Source of the DNA: Gongronella butleri
Taxonomy: Eukaryota; Mucoromycota; Mucoromycetes; Mucorales; Cunninghamellaceae
Length of the DNA stretch: 64,000 nt
Reading direction: 5' to 3'
Assembly: GCA_025201375.1 (NCBI GenBank)
Contig: JAIWZP010000011.1
Location: 372,001 to 436,000 of the forward strand
The notes beneath the pieces were generated by a model. The model was given only the letters and a program-made list of their open reading frames with translations. It searched no databases and was not told the origin of the DNA. A program made the translations under genes and the position numbers. Positions 43,626 through 56,259 of the stretch are shown here, one piece after another. The number at the start of each line of letters is the position of its first letter. The stretch's first letter is position 1.

Positions 43626-45525
43626 TACAGTATGGTATCATATTTCTTGCTTGCTGGTGAATGTATCGCGCGGCTCTTTGGCGCGTTTTCTCCGCGCGAA
43701 GACGACCAGATGGAGCGCGCTGTTTTTTTTTTTTTTTTTTTTTTTTGCAATTTTCGTGGGTTCTCCAGCGGTCTCTCTGGTGTGAGAGTTTGGTCCTTTC
43801 CTAAAAGCTTGATCTTTCTTTTTTTCGTTCGGCTTGACACGGAAGTGATATCATACGTAAATTGGATTTGTGTTTTGCACCCCCGTGATCTGTGTTCGCG
43901 ACTCTCAGTGCCATTTGGAAGTTCAACGTGCCTGTCCGCGCTTATCCACGTCATATGATAAAAACAAAAAATTCCGTGGTCGGTCTCGAGCCAATGGTAA
44001 TTTTGGTTTTTTTTTCGCGACATCTGAGCCATTCCAGCCTCTGACGTCGAACCACCGTGAAATCGCGCGTGTCGTCGATGCAGGCGCGCTTTGTGTCTGT
44101 TTTTGTCACGCCAGGACAGCCACCTTTTCCATGCCCAATTCTAGCCAACTCACTTTTTTTTTCTTTTGGAATAATTCTATGGTTGCCCGTGCGCGTCAGA
44201 GTCTAGATCTTGTTCCTTGTTATCGATGATTCTCACGCGTGGCAAGAGCGCGCACATGCAGCCCGGCGGCCATCATGCTAATTGAGCCTCCGCCGCTCGT
44301 CTGGACCTTTTTCCTGGTAACGATCGGGCCATTTCATCTCATCTAGACCAACCCGGGGACAAAGGCTGTGTTTTTTTCTTGCGTGCGACTCGTTGTTACT
44401 TGAGCGGTGAGCCAGCTCGCTCGGCCAGGCACGCCACGACCACAATTTTTGTGCGACGTATGATACGCGCGAAACAATGGCGCGTCCCTCCTCTGTGCGC
44501 GTCATTTTTACTTGATTCAATGTTTTTATTTGAGGATGATCCATTGAGAGTGCATGCCAGGGAGTGGCCATGAGAGGCTCCTGGACTCTTCGCCACGGAT
44601 GCCTGGGCCAAGCGTTGAGACTCGACCGTGATGGCGGGCAGAAGTTTTTTTTTTTCTGCGCGGAGGCGGGCTTTTCTTTGCGGAGTCGCCTTTCTTTGTT
44701 TTCTTCTCCCCGGCGAGCAGAATGGACGCTTGCCCGTCGCCCATGCAAGACAAAAATAAAAATTCGATGAACCAGAAAGATGGAAGAGTTTGAGATCTGA
44801 CAAGGACGGCCGATTTGGGTGGACAGGGTGCTCAACGTGAAAAAGCGCCCTTGTTTGACAACGTGTCTCACAAAACATTGTGTGGAAGCGCAGCAAAAAG
44901 AAGGCAATTCGCCGCTTTGATTGGCTGTCGTGCAAAGTCAGCCGCAATTTGCTGTTCTCCCTCTCATTTTACTTGTTTTTGCCTCTAAACTAATCCAAAC
45001 AGCCTCAATGACGCCATCCGTACATTTTTTTTCCCCTGGGATGCTAAATGAACAGAATGTTCATGAAAAAGAGGGCAAAAACATGACTGGATGGACGTGT
45101 AATTGTCGTAATTAGGGCGAGGCCCAATGGTCTTGCCTTTCAAGGCAAGATGCTCTCTGTAGAACAAAGCGATTATCATATGCAGCGTGACCGCGGCTTT
45201 TCTCCTAGCTTAATGAGGCTATGCGGTCTCGCTCCACACCGTGCGCATGGTGGCTCAGCCATTGGGCGCGCAATAGATCTCGTTCACTTTTTGTGTAACT
45301 GCAGGGTCCATGCAAAAGGACAACGTGTTGAGAATGACAGCAATCAGAAGCCATTTGGCATCAACAGCAGATGATGCACCCGTCCCTTGCGCTCGTGGCA
45401 CCCTGTCAGCCCCATTGTCTCTGATCCCTGATCTCAAACCATCATGACGGAGAGAAGATCGAGAAAAAAAATGGGTCTATGCGATGGTCCTTTTGCTGTC
45501 GGCACGTCGGGGACACACTGTCGTC

Positions 45526-45560
<35 letters not shown>

Positions 45561-46606
45561 ACCCAAGGGCCACCCAGATGGAGGCGAGCCCATGCCCCCA
45601 CGCGCTGACCATTTACAATTTTTTTTCCTGTGTTTCTTCTCCTTGCTGACTGGATTTCTCTCTCATTAGGCGCTCGTATCCAATCATGGCCAGGACGATC
45701 CCTTTTGTCCACGTCACGATGGCAATCTAAAAGTTAAAGATCCAAGCGAATGGCGCAGGGGAATTGGCAAAGAGCCAATCATGCAAGATGACTTGATCAC
45801 TCGTTGAGTCAGCGGTGATTTTTGCCACAAGAATGGGCGCCAGAGGGGCCGCCTCAAATGGCCGAAAGCAGCCTAGTGTCCGCTTTTTACTTTTTTTTTT
45901 TTCCTCTCCGTTGCACCAAACCTAATGTAGAAGGGTCCTTTGACAGGCCATTGCGCAATGACCACTGCCGAGAAAGACTAGTGGTGTAACCACCGACTCG
46001 TGGGCCTAGTCCTTCACAGGCAAGGATGGAATCATGCAAAGCGGCGAAGCGTTAAAAAACAACGACGAGGGCCGGCCTGAGCTGTAAAAGCATGTGTCTT
46101 TTCTTTTTTTCTGCCACACGTGTTGACTGGTCCGCGACCGCGACTCCATCTATTTTTCTGTCCACGGTCGAGCGTCCCCTTGATGAGACCAGATCCAGGC
46201 ACCCAGGGGCACCCGTGAAATAATAGAATTTTTTTTTTTTTGGATTGATTCAATTCCCAGATCAGGCACCGGCCATCATGGGCTACTCCGGTCAATTACG
46301 ATGGAACACATCCAACCATATCGAAGCATTGGACAAAAAGAGCATGGCGGGGAGCGCATCAAGCGGCGCTTGGATGGCGAATCAGCACTTTCTTCAAAAT
46401 GCATGTCGACCCTCAACAATATAAAACGAAGAGATCATCAAGGGCATTCTACTTTTTTTTTTTTCTTCATTCATTTCTGCATCCTCTCTCTCTCTTACGC
46501 AGGTCGTTCCCCTTTCTTTTCCTTCATCCACCCTTTGTACAAAACTTTTTTTTTGCATTTCCCCTTCTTTGCTGGTCAACTCCCCCCTTTCATTCTCTTT
46601 TTCACT
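43626..46606. other. gene desert, right part, and promoter of the secreted protein gene
   Basis: No gene supported. About 43650-43850 resembles part of R2 (CAGATGG followed by a T run, then TTTCGTGGGTTCTCC). A-run at about 45527-45558. Short inverted motif GGTGTAACCACC near 45983. The end holds the promoter of the next gene. Confidence 0.4.
46420..46426 (+). promoter_or_regulatory. TATA box of the DPBB gene
   Basis: TATAAAA, 187 bp before the ATG at 46607, followed by a C/T-rich leader. Confidence 0.55.
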
Positions 46607-47065
46607 ATGCGTTTCACTATTGCTTTGATTGCCCTTATTGCTTTGGTCTTTGCTGTTGCCGAAGCCAAGATGACTCGCGCTGAGCGCAAGATCATGGAAA
46701 AGCGTGGCAGCTCGTCGTCCAGCTCGTCGTCGTCCAGCTCTGGCAAGTCGTTCTCTGGCACCGGCACCTGGTTTGTGCCCTCGACCGAAGGTGGCTCGCA
46801 AGGTGCCTGTGGCAGCCACGAGGCCGACAATGCTCAAGTTGTTGCCTTGAACTCGGCGCAGTATGGCAACACCTCCAAGAAGAGCAGCTGGTGCGGCAAG
46901 ACCGTCACCATCACCTACAAGGGCAAGACCACCGATGCCGTCATCAACGATGCTTGCCCCACCTGCAGCTATGGCGACTTGGACCTCACCAAGACCGTCT
47001 TCAAGGATCTCGAGTCTGACTTTGGCGTCGGCGAACTCGCCATCAAGTGGTCCGTTAAGAACTAA
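46607..47065 (+). CDS. secreted double-psi beta-barrel (expansin/RlpA-like) protein
   Basis: Intronless, 152 residues. Residues 1-20 are a classic signal peptide ending AEA. A short pro-segment follows to EKR (31-33), a likely Kex2-type cleavage site, then an 11-Ser linker. The mature domain (about 50-152) is a double-psi beta-barrel. It shows GTGTWFVPS at the start, GACGSHE, VALNSAQYG, SSWCGKTVTITYKGKT and DACPTCSYGDLDLTKTVF, with four Cys and the conserved Asp of the GDLDL turn, as in barwin/expansin-like fungal proteins. Such proteins bind or loosen cell-wall polysaccharide; enzyme activity has not been shown for most. The Asp-Ala-Cys-Pro motif and short length match small fungal members. 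A TATA box and C-rich leader suggest strong expression. Confidence 0.9.
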   Translation: MRFTIALIALIALVFAVAEAKMTRAERKIMEKRGSSSSSSSSSSSGKSFSGTGTWFVPSTEGGSQGACGSHEADNAQVVALNSAQYGNTSKKSSWCGKTVTITYKGKTTDAVINDACPTCSYGDLDLTKTVFKDLESDFGVGELAIKWSVKN

Positions 47066-49141
47066 GATGAATGCCGCTCCTTTTTTATTTTGTCTGTGAC
47101 ATTTGGCGCTCTGCTCTCTCTTTAAACTTGAAATCGATCACCCACCCTACCACACGCGTCATAGTTGCTTGCTGGTCTCAACAATGATGTATTGCATCCC
47201 CCTTTCCAGTCCTTTTTCTCGCTGAATAAACCAAAAACCTCATTTTTTGAACCTCCATTGTCTTTTTTTTTTTTTTTTCCCGCGTCACGTCATCAAAGCA
47301 CCTTGCATTTGTAGGTCTTCTGACATCAATGGCAGAACCTTAATGTTTTAAAACAGAGCAAATCCAGGCAGAATTGGGCAAACTCAAGGTTAAAGTTGAT
47401 CATCGTTCACCCAATGGCCATCGAGCACCTTTTGCCAAGTGCCTCACACGCCAATTAAACCACCCCTTCCCCTGAATTGCTACCATTCGTTCCTTCACGG
47501 GCGCGCGCTCGCGTATCCATTCCCAGTTTGTCCTCACTTTTTTTTTTCTTTTTTGTGGCTTCATCTTTAATGATTTGATTCGAAACAATGATAGCTTCTT
47601 TTCCGACGGGCGTTTCGTGGGCTAGAAACAATGCGCGAGCTGCGACTAAAAAGGGCAGAGCCCGCGCAAAAAAGCGCATCCAACTCCGTCGGTGCCGACG
47701 TGGTCACACCAGATCGGCCAACACGCGCGGGTTGACAGGCCCAATTCTAGACCCACGCTTGCCAATTGCGAGCTGCGAACGTCGCAACCTTCGGGTCGTG
47801 TGGTGGAGCCAGCCACATTCATCGAGCAAGAATGGGAAACAAGGCAGCAAGCGAAGCACGTGCCGCGTTTTTGCCATTTTTCGCGCTCATGGAGCCCCCT
47901 CCCCTTCAGTGGCAATGACCACCATGCATGCTTGCGGGGCAATTCGACGAGGCGAATGGAGCCATGCCATGGTCGGTTGTCACACACGTCTCAGTCATCA
48001 TGAGGACCCCATCGATGGAAAATTTCGAAAAAGTCGCGATAGAAAGCAGCCAGATTGCGCTACGTAAGCAAACTCGCGGTCGTGGGCATATGGATGCGGA
48101 TTTCGAGCGATACGCATGCAAGGTTTTTTCCATCAAGAAAATACAGTCGGGCCGTGAAAAAGGAAAAAACTACCAAAATGACGCAAATGCGCGCGGGGGC
48201 GGAGCCATCTGCTGTCGCGTTGTGATCTAGACCCAGTTCGTAACTCGGACTTGCCATTGTTCTGTGCGTGGCCCGCGCGCGCGGTGTTTTGTCGTCAGGG
48301 TTACACCCAATGGTATTTTTCCATGATGTACACCGGCCATTCTTGTTTGTTTAACGATTTTAGGCAGCACCATGGGCTATACAAAGCCAAAGGTGCCGCT
48401 CATCGAGCTCGTCGTACGTGTCTCGTACCAATCATCGCGTGCAGCACGCGTCTGCTTGCCAAAAAAAGACAAGATTTTGCTTCTTGGCGCATTTAAAGCC
48501 ATTGAAGGTCGTCCTTGCAACCCACAATGACCAGCTTTGTGACTTCAGAACCTTGCCTTAGCCATCCTCAATCACCATATGTTAGCCAGAGGCGACAATT
48601 AAAGCGACCAAAAAAATAAAAGAATGAAATTGGCGCGATAATTCTTTTGTGTTTTTTTTTGCCTCCGTGGATCCCATTGAGGTGGGTCAATGGGTTTCCC
48701 TGGCAACGTCGGCGACCTCCCTACTGCTGTGTGCGTGCCCCAGAGTTCATCGAGCCATGCAAGCAAGGGGGGTTGACCCCCTAATTTCGCGTCTCCCTAA
48801 AAAAAAGTATTTCATGATAAAACACGTCGACAAGCATCCCACCGGACACTCCTTTTTCATATTTGTCGTCTTCTTTTTATTTTCTTTTTCTCTTTGACAC
48901 GCCATTGTTAGTGGCAAAGCGGCACAATTGCAAGTTCAAGCGAAAAATTGACAACCGGTGGCGATCCCGATCCAAATTTGGCAAGCACGGCGAAGACTAG
49001 TAAAAGGTGATCAATTTTATCCGCTCTCTCTCTTCCTCATTTTTTTTCGCCCCCTTGTCTTTTCTTCTTGTCACTCATCCTGGCGTTTTCTCTCTCCTCT
49101 TTGCTGTTTTCTTCCCTTTCCTTTCCTTTTCCTCTCTCGCC
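47066..49141. other. intergenic, no gene seen
   Basis: The first 200 bp are the 3' region of the DPBB gene. The rest has no supported gene; frames at 47588-48067 lack any family match or splice signals. A C/T-rich leader precedes the next start at 49142. Confidence 0.4.
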
Positions 49142-52100
49142 ATGGCGACGTCCATACCTATGCACGATCTGCGGTCGTCGTTTGATGTGATTGTCGATCA
49201 ATATATTGATATGGTGGACGGCAGACTAAGCATTGCGAGTGTTTCTAGCCAGGCACACGACGAAAACGACGACCAACACCATAGCAGCAGCGACACCGCC
49301 TCCTCACTCACGGCCTCGGACCACAGCGACGACGACAGCGACGGTCCAATGATGCGCAAGTCCTACTATGAGCCGCAGCAGGACGACGACCTGTTCAAAG
49401 ATGAAGAAGACAGGCTCATCGGTGCCGACGACACCAACCATGACGACGACGATATCCTCATACACCCAAAGCCAAAAGTAAAATGAACACAGCAGGCATG
49501 GCATGAATGCAAACGTCCGTTGAACCCCTATTTTTTTGTCATTTGCGCAGCGCGGCAGCCGAACATGGCTTTGCTTCACGTTTTTCGCGTTTTTACTAGC
49601 AGGCTGGCTCATTTGGCTGATTGTTGTGCAAAACATGGCGCCAGGTAAAGACGGCAATTGAGAGAGATGGATCAGAAACAGACAAAAAAAGACCAAAGAC
49701 GCGTTGAAATCGTCGTTTAACCTTATTTTCTAGATCAAGCATCCGATGAAGATGTAGCGGCGGCCAATCACATCGACTTGGCAGACGTGTTTAGTGACGA
49801 CTTTATACCCAAGCAACCGAAAGTCACGTGGATCGATGATGGTAAGGGTGCAAAAATGGCAATGCAACGCGTCTTTTTCATCCTTTTTTTCTTCCTTCAC
49901 CACTTTTAAAGGCAAAGAGAGTGGCAAGATTGCTTATGTTGATCCAAAGTCCAGGCATCTGGTCGCGCGGCACGTCGATACCAAGCAGGTGCAGGTGCTC
50001 ATCAATGCCACGCATCTCGTAAGTCCCGAAAACAACGGATTTTGGTCATCGTGTCAATGCGACGCGCTCATTGCTCGAGACCACACGCGATTTCATGACC
50101 GCGATGAGCATAGCAGCCGAAATGACACGCTTATGCGCGAGAAAAACGCGCTTTTTCCCGAGAAAACACGCGAATTCCCTGACCCGGTTCATTTTGATAG
50201 ACTGTCAGCAAAAAGCCGCTCGCCATCAGCAAATTCAGCTTTTCCAAGGATCAGCGGTACATCATGCTGTGCGCCAATGCTTCCAAGGTACGAAAGCGGC
50301 AGAGCAGAGTGGCCATGACACACGTCCATCTCACGTTTTACGCGTTTTTTTATTTTCAAACCGCCTAGTCTCTCAACGAGCCGCCCGCATACAGTGTTTA
50401 TATTTACGACCGCGTCAGACAAAGCCTGGAGCCGCTTCTTGACCCCTCAAGCACGTCCATTGGACCCGCGGTCGCGTACGCCGAATGGAGTCCAATGTCC
50501 AGCCGCGTGGTAAGCCATTGGCCCTTGGTGGTTTCATGGGATTCTCATGCTTCTTTTTTTATTCTTTTCCCTAGGCATACGTCATGAACAACAACTTGTA
50601 CATTTCGGATCTGCTCGACCACAAACAAATCACGCACGACGGGTCTGCAACCGTCTTCAATGGCGTGCTCGACTGGGTATACCAAGGTACAACGAGCTCT
50701 CACGAGGCATTGACTGGGGATGCCGTTTCTGACTCTTTTTTTCTTTTCGTTAGAGGAGCTGTTGGACCAGCGACACGCACTGTGGTGGTCGCCGGATGGG
50801 TCGCATCTTGCGTATTTGCGTCTGGACACGGGCGCGGTGCCCGAGATCCATCTGCCCATTTACAACACGTCGGCCGCCACATCCACCGCGACGGCTACTG
50901 CTGACGACGATGTCTATCCCGGTGAAATGGCCATTCGTTACCCAAAAGTACAATTCTTTTCTTCTTCTTTTCCTTTTTTCGCTTGCGACTCACTCTTTTT
51001 TAATAGGCGGGCTCTCCGAATCCCCAAGTCATGGTCCACGTGTACGCGCTGGACATTGGATTGACGCATGTATTGACGAGCAATGCGACGGTGGCGCCCA
51101 GTGCAAAGGCAAACGACGGATTTGAGGAAATTGAGGTGCAAGACCGGCTGGTGACGGACGTGGCGTGGCTGACGGCGCAGCACGACTATCTGGCGTTCAA
51201 GCAGACCAATCGTGTGCAGGACCGGGTGGTGACCAACGTGGTGCAGTTGGGCGGCGGGCAAAATAGGCATGATGCGCACATGTGGACCGTGGACGTCGCT
51301 GCGCCACCGGCCGATGGAGGCTGGATCGACCAGGGGATGAACATGCAATTCGTGCAGCAGACGAAGGGTGCGCTCATCTTTGTGGATTGGCTCAACAACG
51401 AAGGATTCATGCACATGGCGAAAATCGTGCTCAAATTGCCATCCATGGCTGCCGAAAAGCAATGGCTCACCTCTGGCCAATGGGAGGTCGAAACGGGCTC
51501 CATGGTCGTCGACCGGCAGCAACAGACAATGCAAGTGCCCAATTTCCAGAAGAAAAAAACGGGAAAATAATCGAATTTGACGTTTTTCTTCTTCTTTTTT
51601 CTTTTTTTGGTAGATTCTACGCGTCGACAGAGCGGTCGCCTTTGGAGCGCCACATTTACACATTGTCGATTGCGGACGCACGCGGGTCAAAGCAGTGCCT
51701 GACGTGTCCGTCGGATGCCAACGTGTATGGGTATTATCGCGCGTCGTTTTCGCCAGACAGCGCGTACTATGCGCTGCACTATGACGGGCCCGACGTGCCA
51801 TGGACGCACGTCAACAAGGTTGGCCAAGCCAATGTGTCGCTGGCACTCCAGACCAATGACATCCTTCGGCAAAAGCTGACGGGCGTCGATTTGCCCGTCC
51901 GACGTTATATCACGATCAATAGCGGCGGCTATGGTAAAGAAAAAAGCGACGCTCATTTTGTGGCTCATATTTTTTTTTTTAAATTTCGTTTCCAGAGTTG
52001 AACGTGGAGGAGCAGCTTCCGCCCGGGTTTGACGCGTCGCAAAAGTACCCTGTGTTGTTCCGCGTGTATGGCGGGCCCGGGTCGCAGGCGGTGACGCGCG

Positions 52101-52797
52101 AATTCAGCCTGGATTGGCACACATTCCTGTCGAGCAAGCTCCAGTACATTGTCGTCACGGTCGATGGGCGCGGAACGGGTGCGCGCGGCCGCGATTTCCG
52201 CATCGGTGTGCGCCGCCAGCTCGGCAAGCTCGAGGTCCTCGACCAGCTCAATGCCGCACGCCATTGGAAGGATCTGAAATATGTCGACTCGGCACGCATG
52301 TCCATCTGGGGCTGGGTAAGCAAATTTCCTTTAAAATGGGCAAAAAGGAAAGAAAAGAAAAGACGATAGTCATGCCCCCCCTTTTTTTCCAATAGTCGTA
52401 CGGCGGCTACCTGGTTGCCAAGTGCATTGAGGCCAACACGGACCTTTTCAAGGCGGCGGTCGCCGTCGCACCTGTGACGGATTGGCGTTATTATGGTAAA
52501 AATATGGCATGTTTGGCGCAGCAGGGCCCTTTTTCATTTTTTTTTTTTTTTTTTTTTTTTGGTGTTGCAGACTCCGTGTACACGGAGCGGTACATGCTGA
52601 CGCCCAAGCTGAATCCTGAGGGCTATCACCAGAGCGCCGTCAACAACATGACCGGTTTTGCAAATACAAAGTTTCTGCTCGTCCATGGCACGGCGGACAA
52701 CAATGGTAAATATCAACATGTGACGGTCCCCCAAGCGTGACAACCCGTCCATGGGAAACAGAGGACAACCGACGATGCTCAATTCAAGCCTTTACTT

Positions 52798-52846
<49 letters not shown>

Positions 52847-53167
52847 ATCGGCCAGTGCACTTTCAAAACTCGGCGATCCTTGTGGACAAGCTGACACGCG
52901 CTTCCATCCACTCGTACCGCGTGCAATTCTACACGGACAGCAATCATTTCATCGACCAGCACGGCGCCAATGAGAATATGTACTATATGCTCACGGACTT
53001 TCTTTGGGACAGGTAAAAAAAAACACACAATTTTGTGTATCTTTTTTGTTTTTTACGCGTCTCACCCGGTCCCCGTGTCCTGTTGTAGCTATGGCGGCGA
53101 ATTATACCTGCATCTGCGCAAGGAGACAAATGGCCAATTCTCGGGCAGTCTGCCTCATCCAGATTAG
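49142..53167 (+). CDS. Ste13/Dap2-type dipeptidyl aminopeptidase (prolyl oligopeptidase family S9B)
   Basis: Fifteen exons starting at 49142, 49551, 49734, 49912, 50201, 50369, 50575, 50754, 51007, 51614, 51996, 52396, 52571, 52856 and 53089 and ending 49477, 49644, 49841, 50018, 50287, 50509, 50686, 50947, 51530, 51933, 52315, 52495, 52705, 53012 and 53167; 937 residues. The cytoplasmic N-terminus is acidic; one membrane anchor lies at about 118-138, making a type II protein. The beta-propeller has DWVYQEELL with the E329-E330 pair that grips the substrate N-terminus, then ALWWSPDGSHLAY and FYASTERSPLERH. The hydrolase domain has Ser782 in GWSYGG, Asp857 in GTADNN and His890 in SNHF. It would remove X-Pro/X-Ala dipeptides in the Golgi or vacuole. 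Intron 9 uses a GC donor (GCAAGT); no GT donor gives the right frame. Confidence 0.93.
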
Positions 53168-53795
53168 AAATAAAACATTTCTTGCTGACAGCCGGTTTCT
53201 CGAACAAAACAAGTGTCTGTGCCGTGGAAAAGGGGAAACAAGTTCATGAGGCGCGGTGCGGTGCAGGTGACATGAATGGCATGGCCCATTGTGGATCGGT
53301 CCCTCGCGCAACCCCCCACAATGATTCCGAAAAATAGCGTTTTTTTCCTGTTGTGTGACAAATCTTTGCGCAAAGAAATAGATGGGCGATGGTGTTATTG
53401 TCGCCAGTGGAAAAAGCAAAGGAAGCAAAAAATAGAGATGAGCTGATCTTTTGGAAGAAACGAGACAAAAAAAAGTGAGAAATGGCATGATTCATGCAAA
53501 AATTACAATGTATTTGTAATTCAAGGGTGGAGGCGGAGGGAGAAAAAGGAAGCATCGAGAAGTGAGGGAGGCAAAGTTTCGATTTGTCAGAGACTGGTTT
53601 TCTTGTCGCCATGGAGGTTGGCATGTCGTCATTCGCGGTCTGCTTACTCACCCGAATTGATTGGCTGACAGCACGCGAGGACCCCCAAGCTCCGATCCGA
53701 ATATAAATACAAAAGCCCGTTTCCTTTTTGTTTTTTTTTCTTGTACTTTTTTTTATCCACTCTTAAACAAAAAAAAAAGACATAAAACTTACACA
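53168..53795. other. intergenic with thioredoxin promoter
   Basis: The 3' region of the peptidase gene, then the thioredoxin promoter. The minus-strand open frames here have no family match. Confidence 0.5.
53660..53709 (+). promoter_or_regulatory. thioredoxin promoter: inverted CCAAT and TATA box
   Basis: ATTGG (inverted CCAAT) at 53660-53664 and TATAAATA at 53702-53709, about 90 bp before the ATG at 53796. Confidence 0.55.
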
Positions 53796-54251
53796 ATGGC
53801 TATCCAAAACGTGCCCAAGAACCTTGAAGAATTCAACACCTTGATTGCCAGCGACAAGCTCGTTGTCATCGACTTTTACGCCACGTGGTGCGGTCCTTGC
53901 AAGCTCATCTCGCCCAAGTTTGAGAAGCTTGTTGATGAATACCCTGACGTTATCTTTGCCAAGGTCGATGTTGACGAGGCTGCTGTAAGTACAGAGAACA
54001 AAGTGATGGTCCCATGAAGCGCGTCGCGACGCGTCGCGTGCAATTGGAGGGACGTGTGTGCGGCACAAGGGGGAAAAATCGAGTAATTACTCATCATTTT
54101 TTATTTTCTTCCTTCAACATAGGACGTTGCTGCTGAGGTTGGTGTCCGTGCCATGCCCACCTTCATGTTCTTCCGCAAGGGCGCCAAGGTTGACGAGGTT
54201 GTCGGTGCCAACTTGGCCAACATTGTCAGCAAGATCAAGGCCAACCTTTAA
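53796..54251 (+). CDS. cytosolic thioredoxin
   Basis: Two exons, 53796-53984 and 54123-54251, giving 105 residues, the standard thioredoxin length. [20 protein letters not shown] carries the redox pair C32/C35 in [13 protein letters not shown], then [10 protein letters not shown] with the cis-Pro (MPT), and KVDEVVGAN complete the fold. It reduces protein disulfides with electrons from thioredoxin reductase, for example supplying peroxiredoxins and ribonucleotide reductase. There is no targeting sequence, so it is likely cytosolic or nuclear. The intron is phase 0 with donor GTAAGT and acceptor CATAG. Confidence 0.97.
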
Positions 54252-56259
54252 ATGCATCCATTTTTAATCCACTTTTTCCCCAATTTCTCTCATTCAACCC
54301 TTGGCATGAGGACTCACCGCTCTTGGCAGCGCCCGCTTGCCAATGTATCTATCCCCTGTAAAGACTTGAAATAAAGCAAAAAGACGCGTCTTGCCCCCCG
54401 CTTAATGGGAAAAGCGCGGTAAAAAGCAAATTCATCGTCACCCCCGGCTTTGGGAGAGAGGGTTTTTTCATGCGTGTGACAGACGGCACGCTTGTCATCC
54501 GTCACCCCATCATCGTATTACACAGGCAGGCGTAGAAGAGCCACAAACGCGTAAAATATCATAAAATGACCATTCGTTTGATCCAGCCCATTTTCACATG
54601 GTCACTGGCCACGACCTGATGCTCGCTGTCAAAGGTCGCGGCACGCTTTCGTTCGAGTGAAAGTTCGATGCCATAGCAGCTCCAAAAACGAGATAATTTG
54701 ACCCATTTTCTTGTTGTCAATGCATGGTACGCGTAGATAATTCATCCTCTGACGATGCAATGACAGACGCATTTTAATTCAATTCTAAGCTCCCTGCTTG
54801 AGGCTACTTGACCAAGTTTGTGTCTTGAAGCGCTTGTGGATGGCGAGCAATCGCGGATTTCATAAAAAAAAAAGACAAATTCTCAATTTCCTCGGGTATA
54901 CACTTTTTGGATGGCATCAATGTCATAGACAAGTTTTGCTATTTTGCCCTTGTTAATGACAGCAAGCACTGAACGGGCACGAAACACTATTTGGAATCCA
55001 AGAAACTTTTGATATTCACTGTTTTGACGCATTTTGGCCCTTGTCCATCCTTTCAGCTATTTAATTCGAGAAACAAGTGTTTGTACCGATGATTCCACGC
55101 TTCCTCGTTTAAATGAGCCGCCCTTGCGACACTGCGATGATCCGATGGCGAGCAAGTGGCGATTTTCAAAATTGGCGATTGCGCCAAGGGGTACAGTCGA
55201 GGATTTGAAAAGAGTGAAATGCAAGTCCTCTGATCGCCACGCCATTCAACCACGTGGTAAACGCCTTGTCATAACCAACAGAAATGCAATAAAAAAGGTG
55301 GGTCCATTGACTGGGTGTCGCGTAAAATGCATTTTGCCTCTTTTTTTCGCTACAAGGCCAACTTAACGAAGAGCGGTCTCAGCGCTCGAAAACCAGTACC
55401 GTCAGAACGAGCACGGTGTGTTGCTTACGTGGCTATCGACGATCACTGCAAAAGGAGCCAGAATTCATGCAAGCGGTCCGTTGGCGGGGAAACTTTGACG
55501 CATGATAAACCGCGTCACGCGTCTAGTACCACGCGTCTGTTTCTTTTCAAATTCATTCATTTGGAGTCGCTCTTGCTAGTGGACGCGTCGGCGCGGCGCT
55601 ATGAGCACTTTTCCCTCTGCAATTCGTCATTGAAATTTAATCGAAAATCGCTCATTGCTCGTCACTGGGCAGATGGACCCCACGTTTTTTTGTCGTTTTC
55701 TGTGGTTTCACCATGCGACGCAAATTGTGTGCAAGTTTGGTGTGATTCGGCGAACCCAAATTTTCGATTTCGTTTCGGGCGCTCGAACCAGATCATTTTT
55801 TCATTTGGTTGTGGCGCGCCTGAAATGCCTTTTGCCAGCTGCACGCCAAGTTCATCTTGGGGTTTCCAGCTCGCCATTTCACGATGCGTTGTGTTTTGTG
55901 GCGCTACAGTGCCTGGTTGGCCAGCCGCAGTCAATTTCGATTAAAATTGTCCATTTATAAAGCATCTCTGGCCAAACCTGTCAAAATTGGTCCAAAGCCA
56001 AGGATGACCCTTTGCTTTTCGGTCATGGAATGAGTACGGGCCAGTGAAAGCACGTACTAAAAGTGATAAAAATGATGGTTTTTTATGTGAAGCGTAAAAA
56101 AAAAAAAGAAAAAAGAAAAAAGAAAAACTACGTACGATAGATGATGATGCAAAATGCTTATTTGTACAAGAGAGGGGGAAAGGAATGCAGAGACGTGTAA
56201 AAAATAGAGCGAGAGCCAATGGCGGTCCATCATGTTTTTTTGGCACTTTTGCCGGGCGA
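54252..56259. other. convergent region with R2 copy
   Basis: The 3' region of thioredoxin, about 700 bp without features, then R2 copy c, then the 3' side of the cyclin gene. No gene supported. Confidence 0.45.
55030..55950 (+). repeat. dispersed repeat R2, copy c
   Basis: Collinear with copy b: CTTCCTCGTTTAAATGAGCC, GGGGTACAGTCGAGGATTT, GTCCTCTGATCGCC, AAATGCAATAAAAAA, GAAAATCGCTCATTGCTCGT, then GTGGTTTCACCATGCGACG and a CGGGCGCTCGA block shared with fragment a. No intact frame. Confidence 0.75.

Noticed and set aside
45235..45330. tRNA candidate around TGGCTCAGCCATTGGG
   Set aside because: An A-box-like sequence only; no B box follows.
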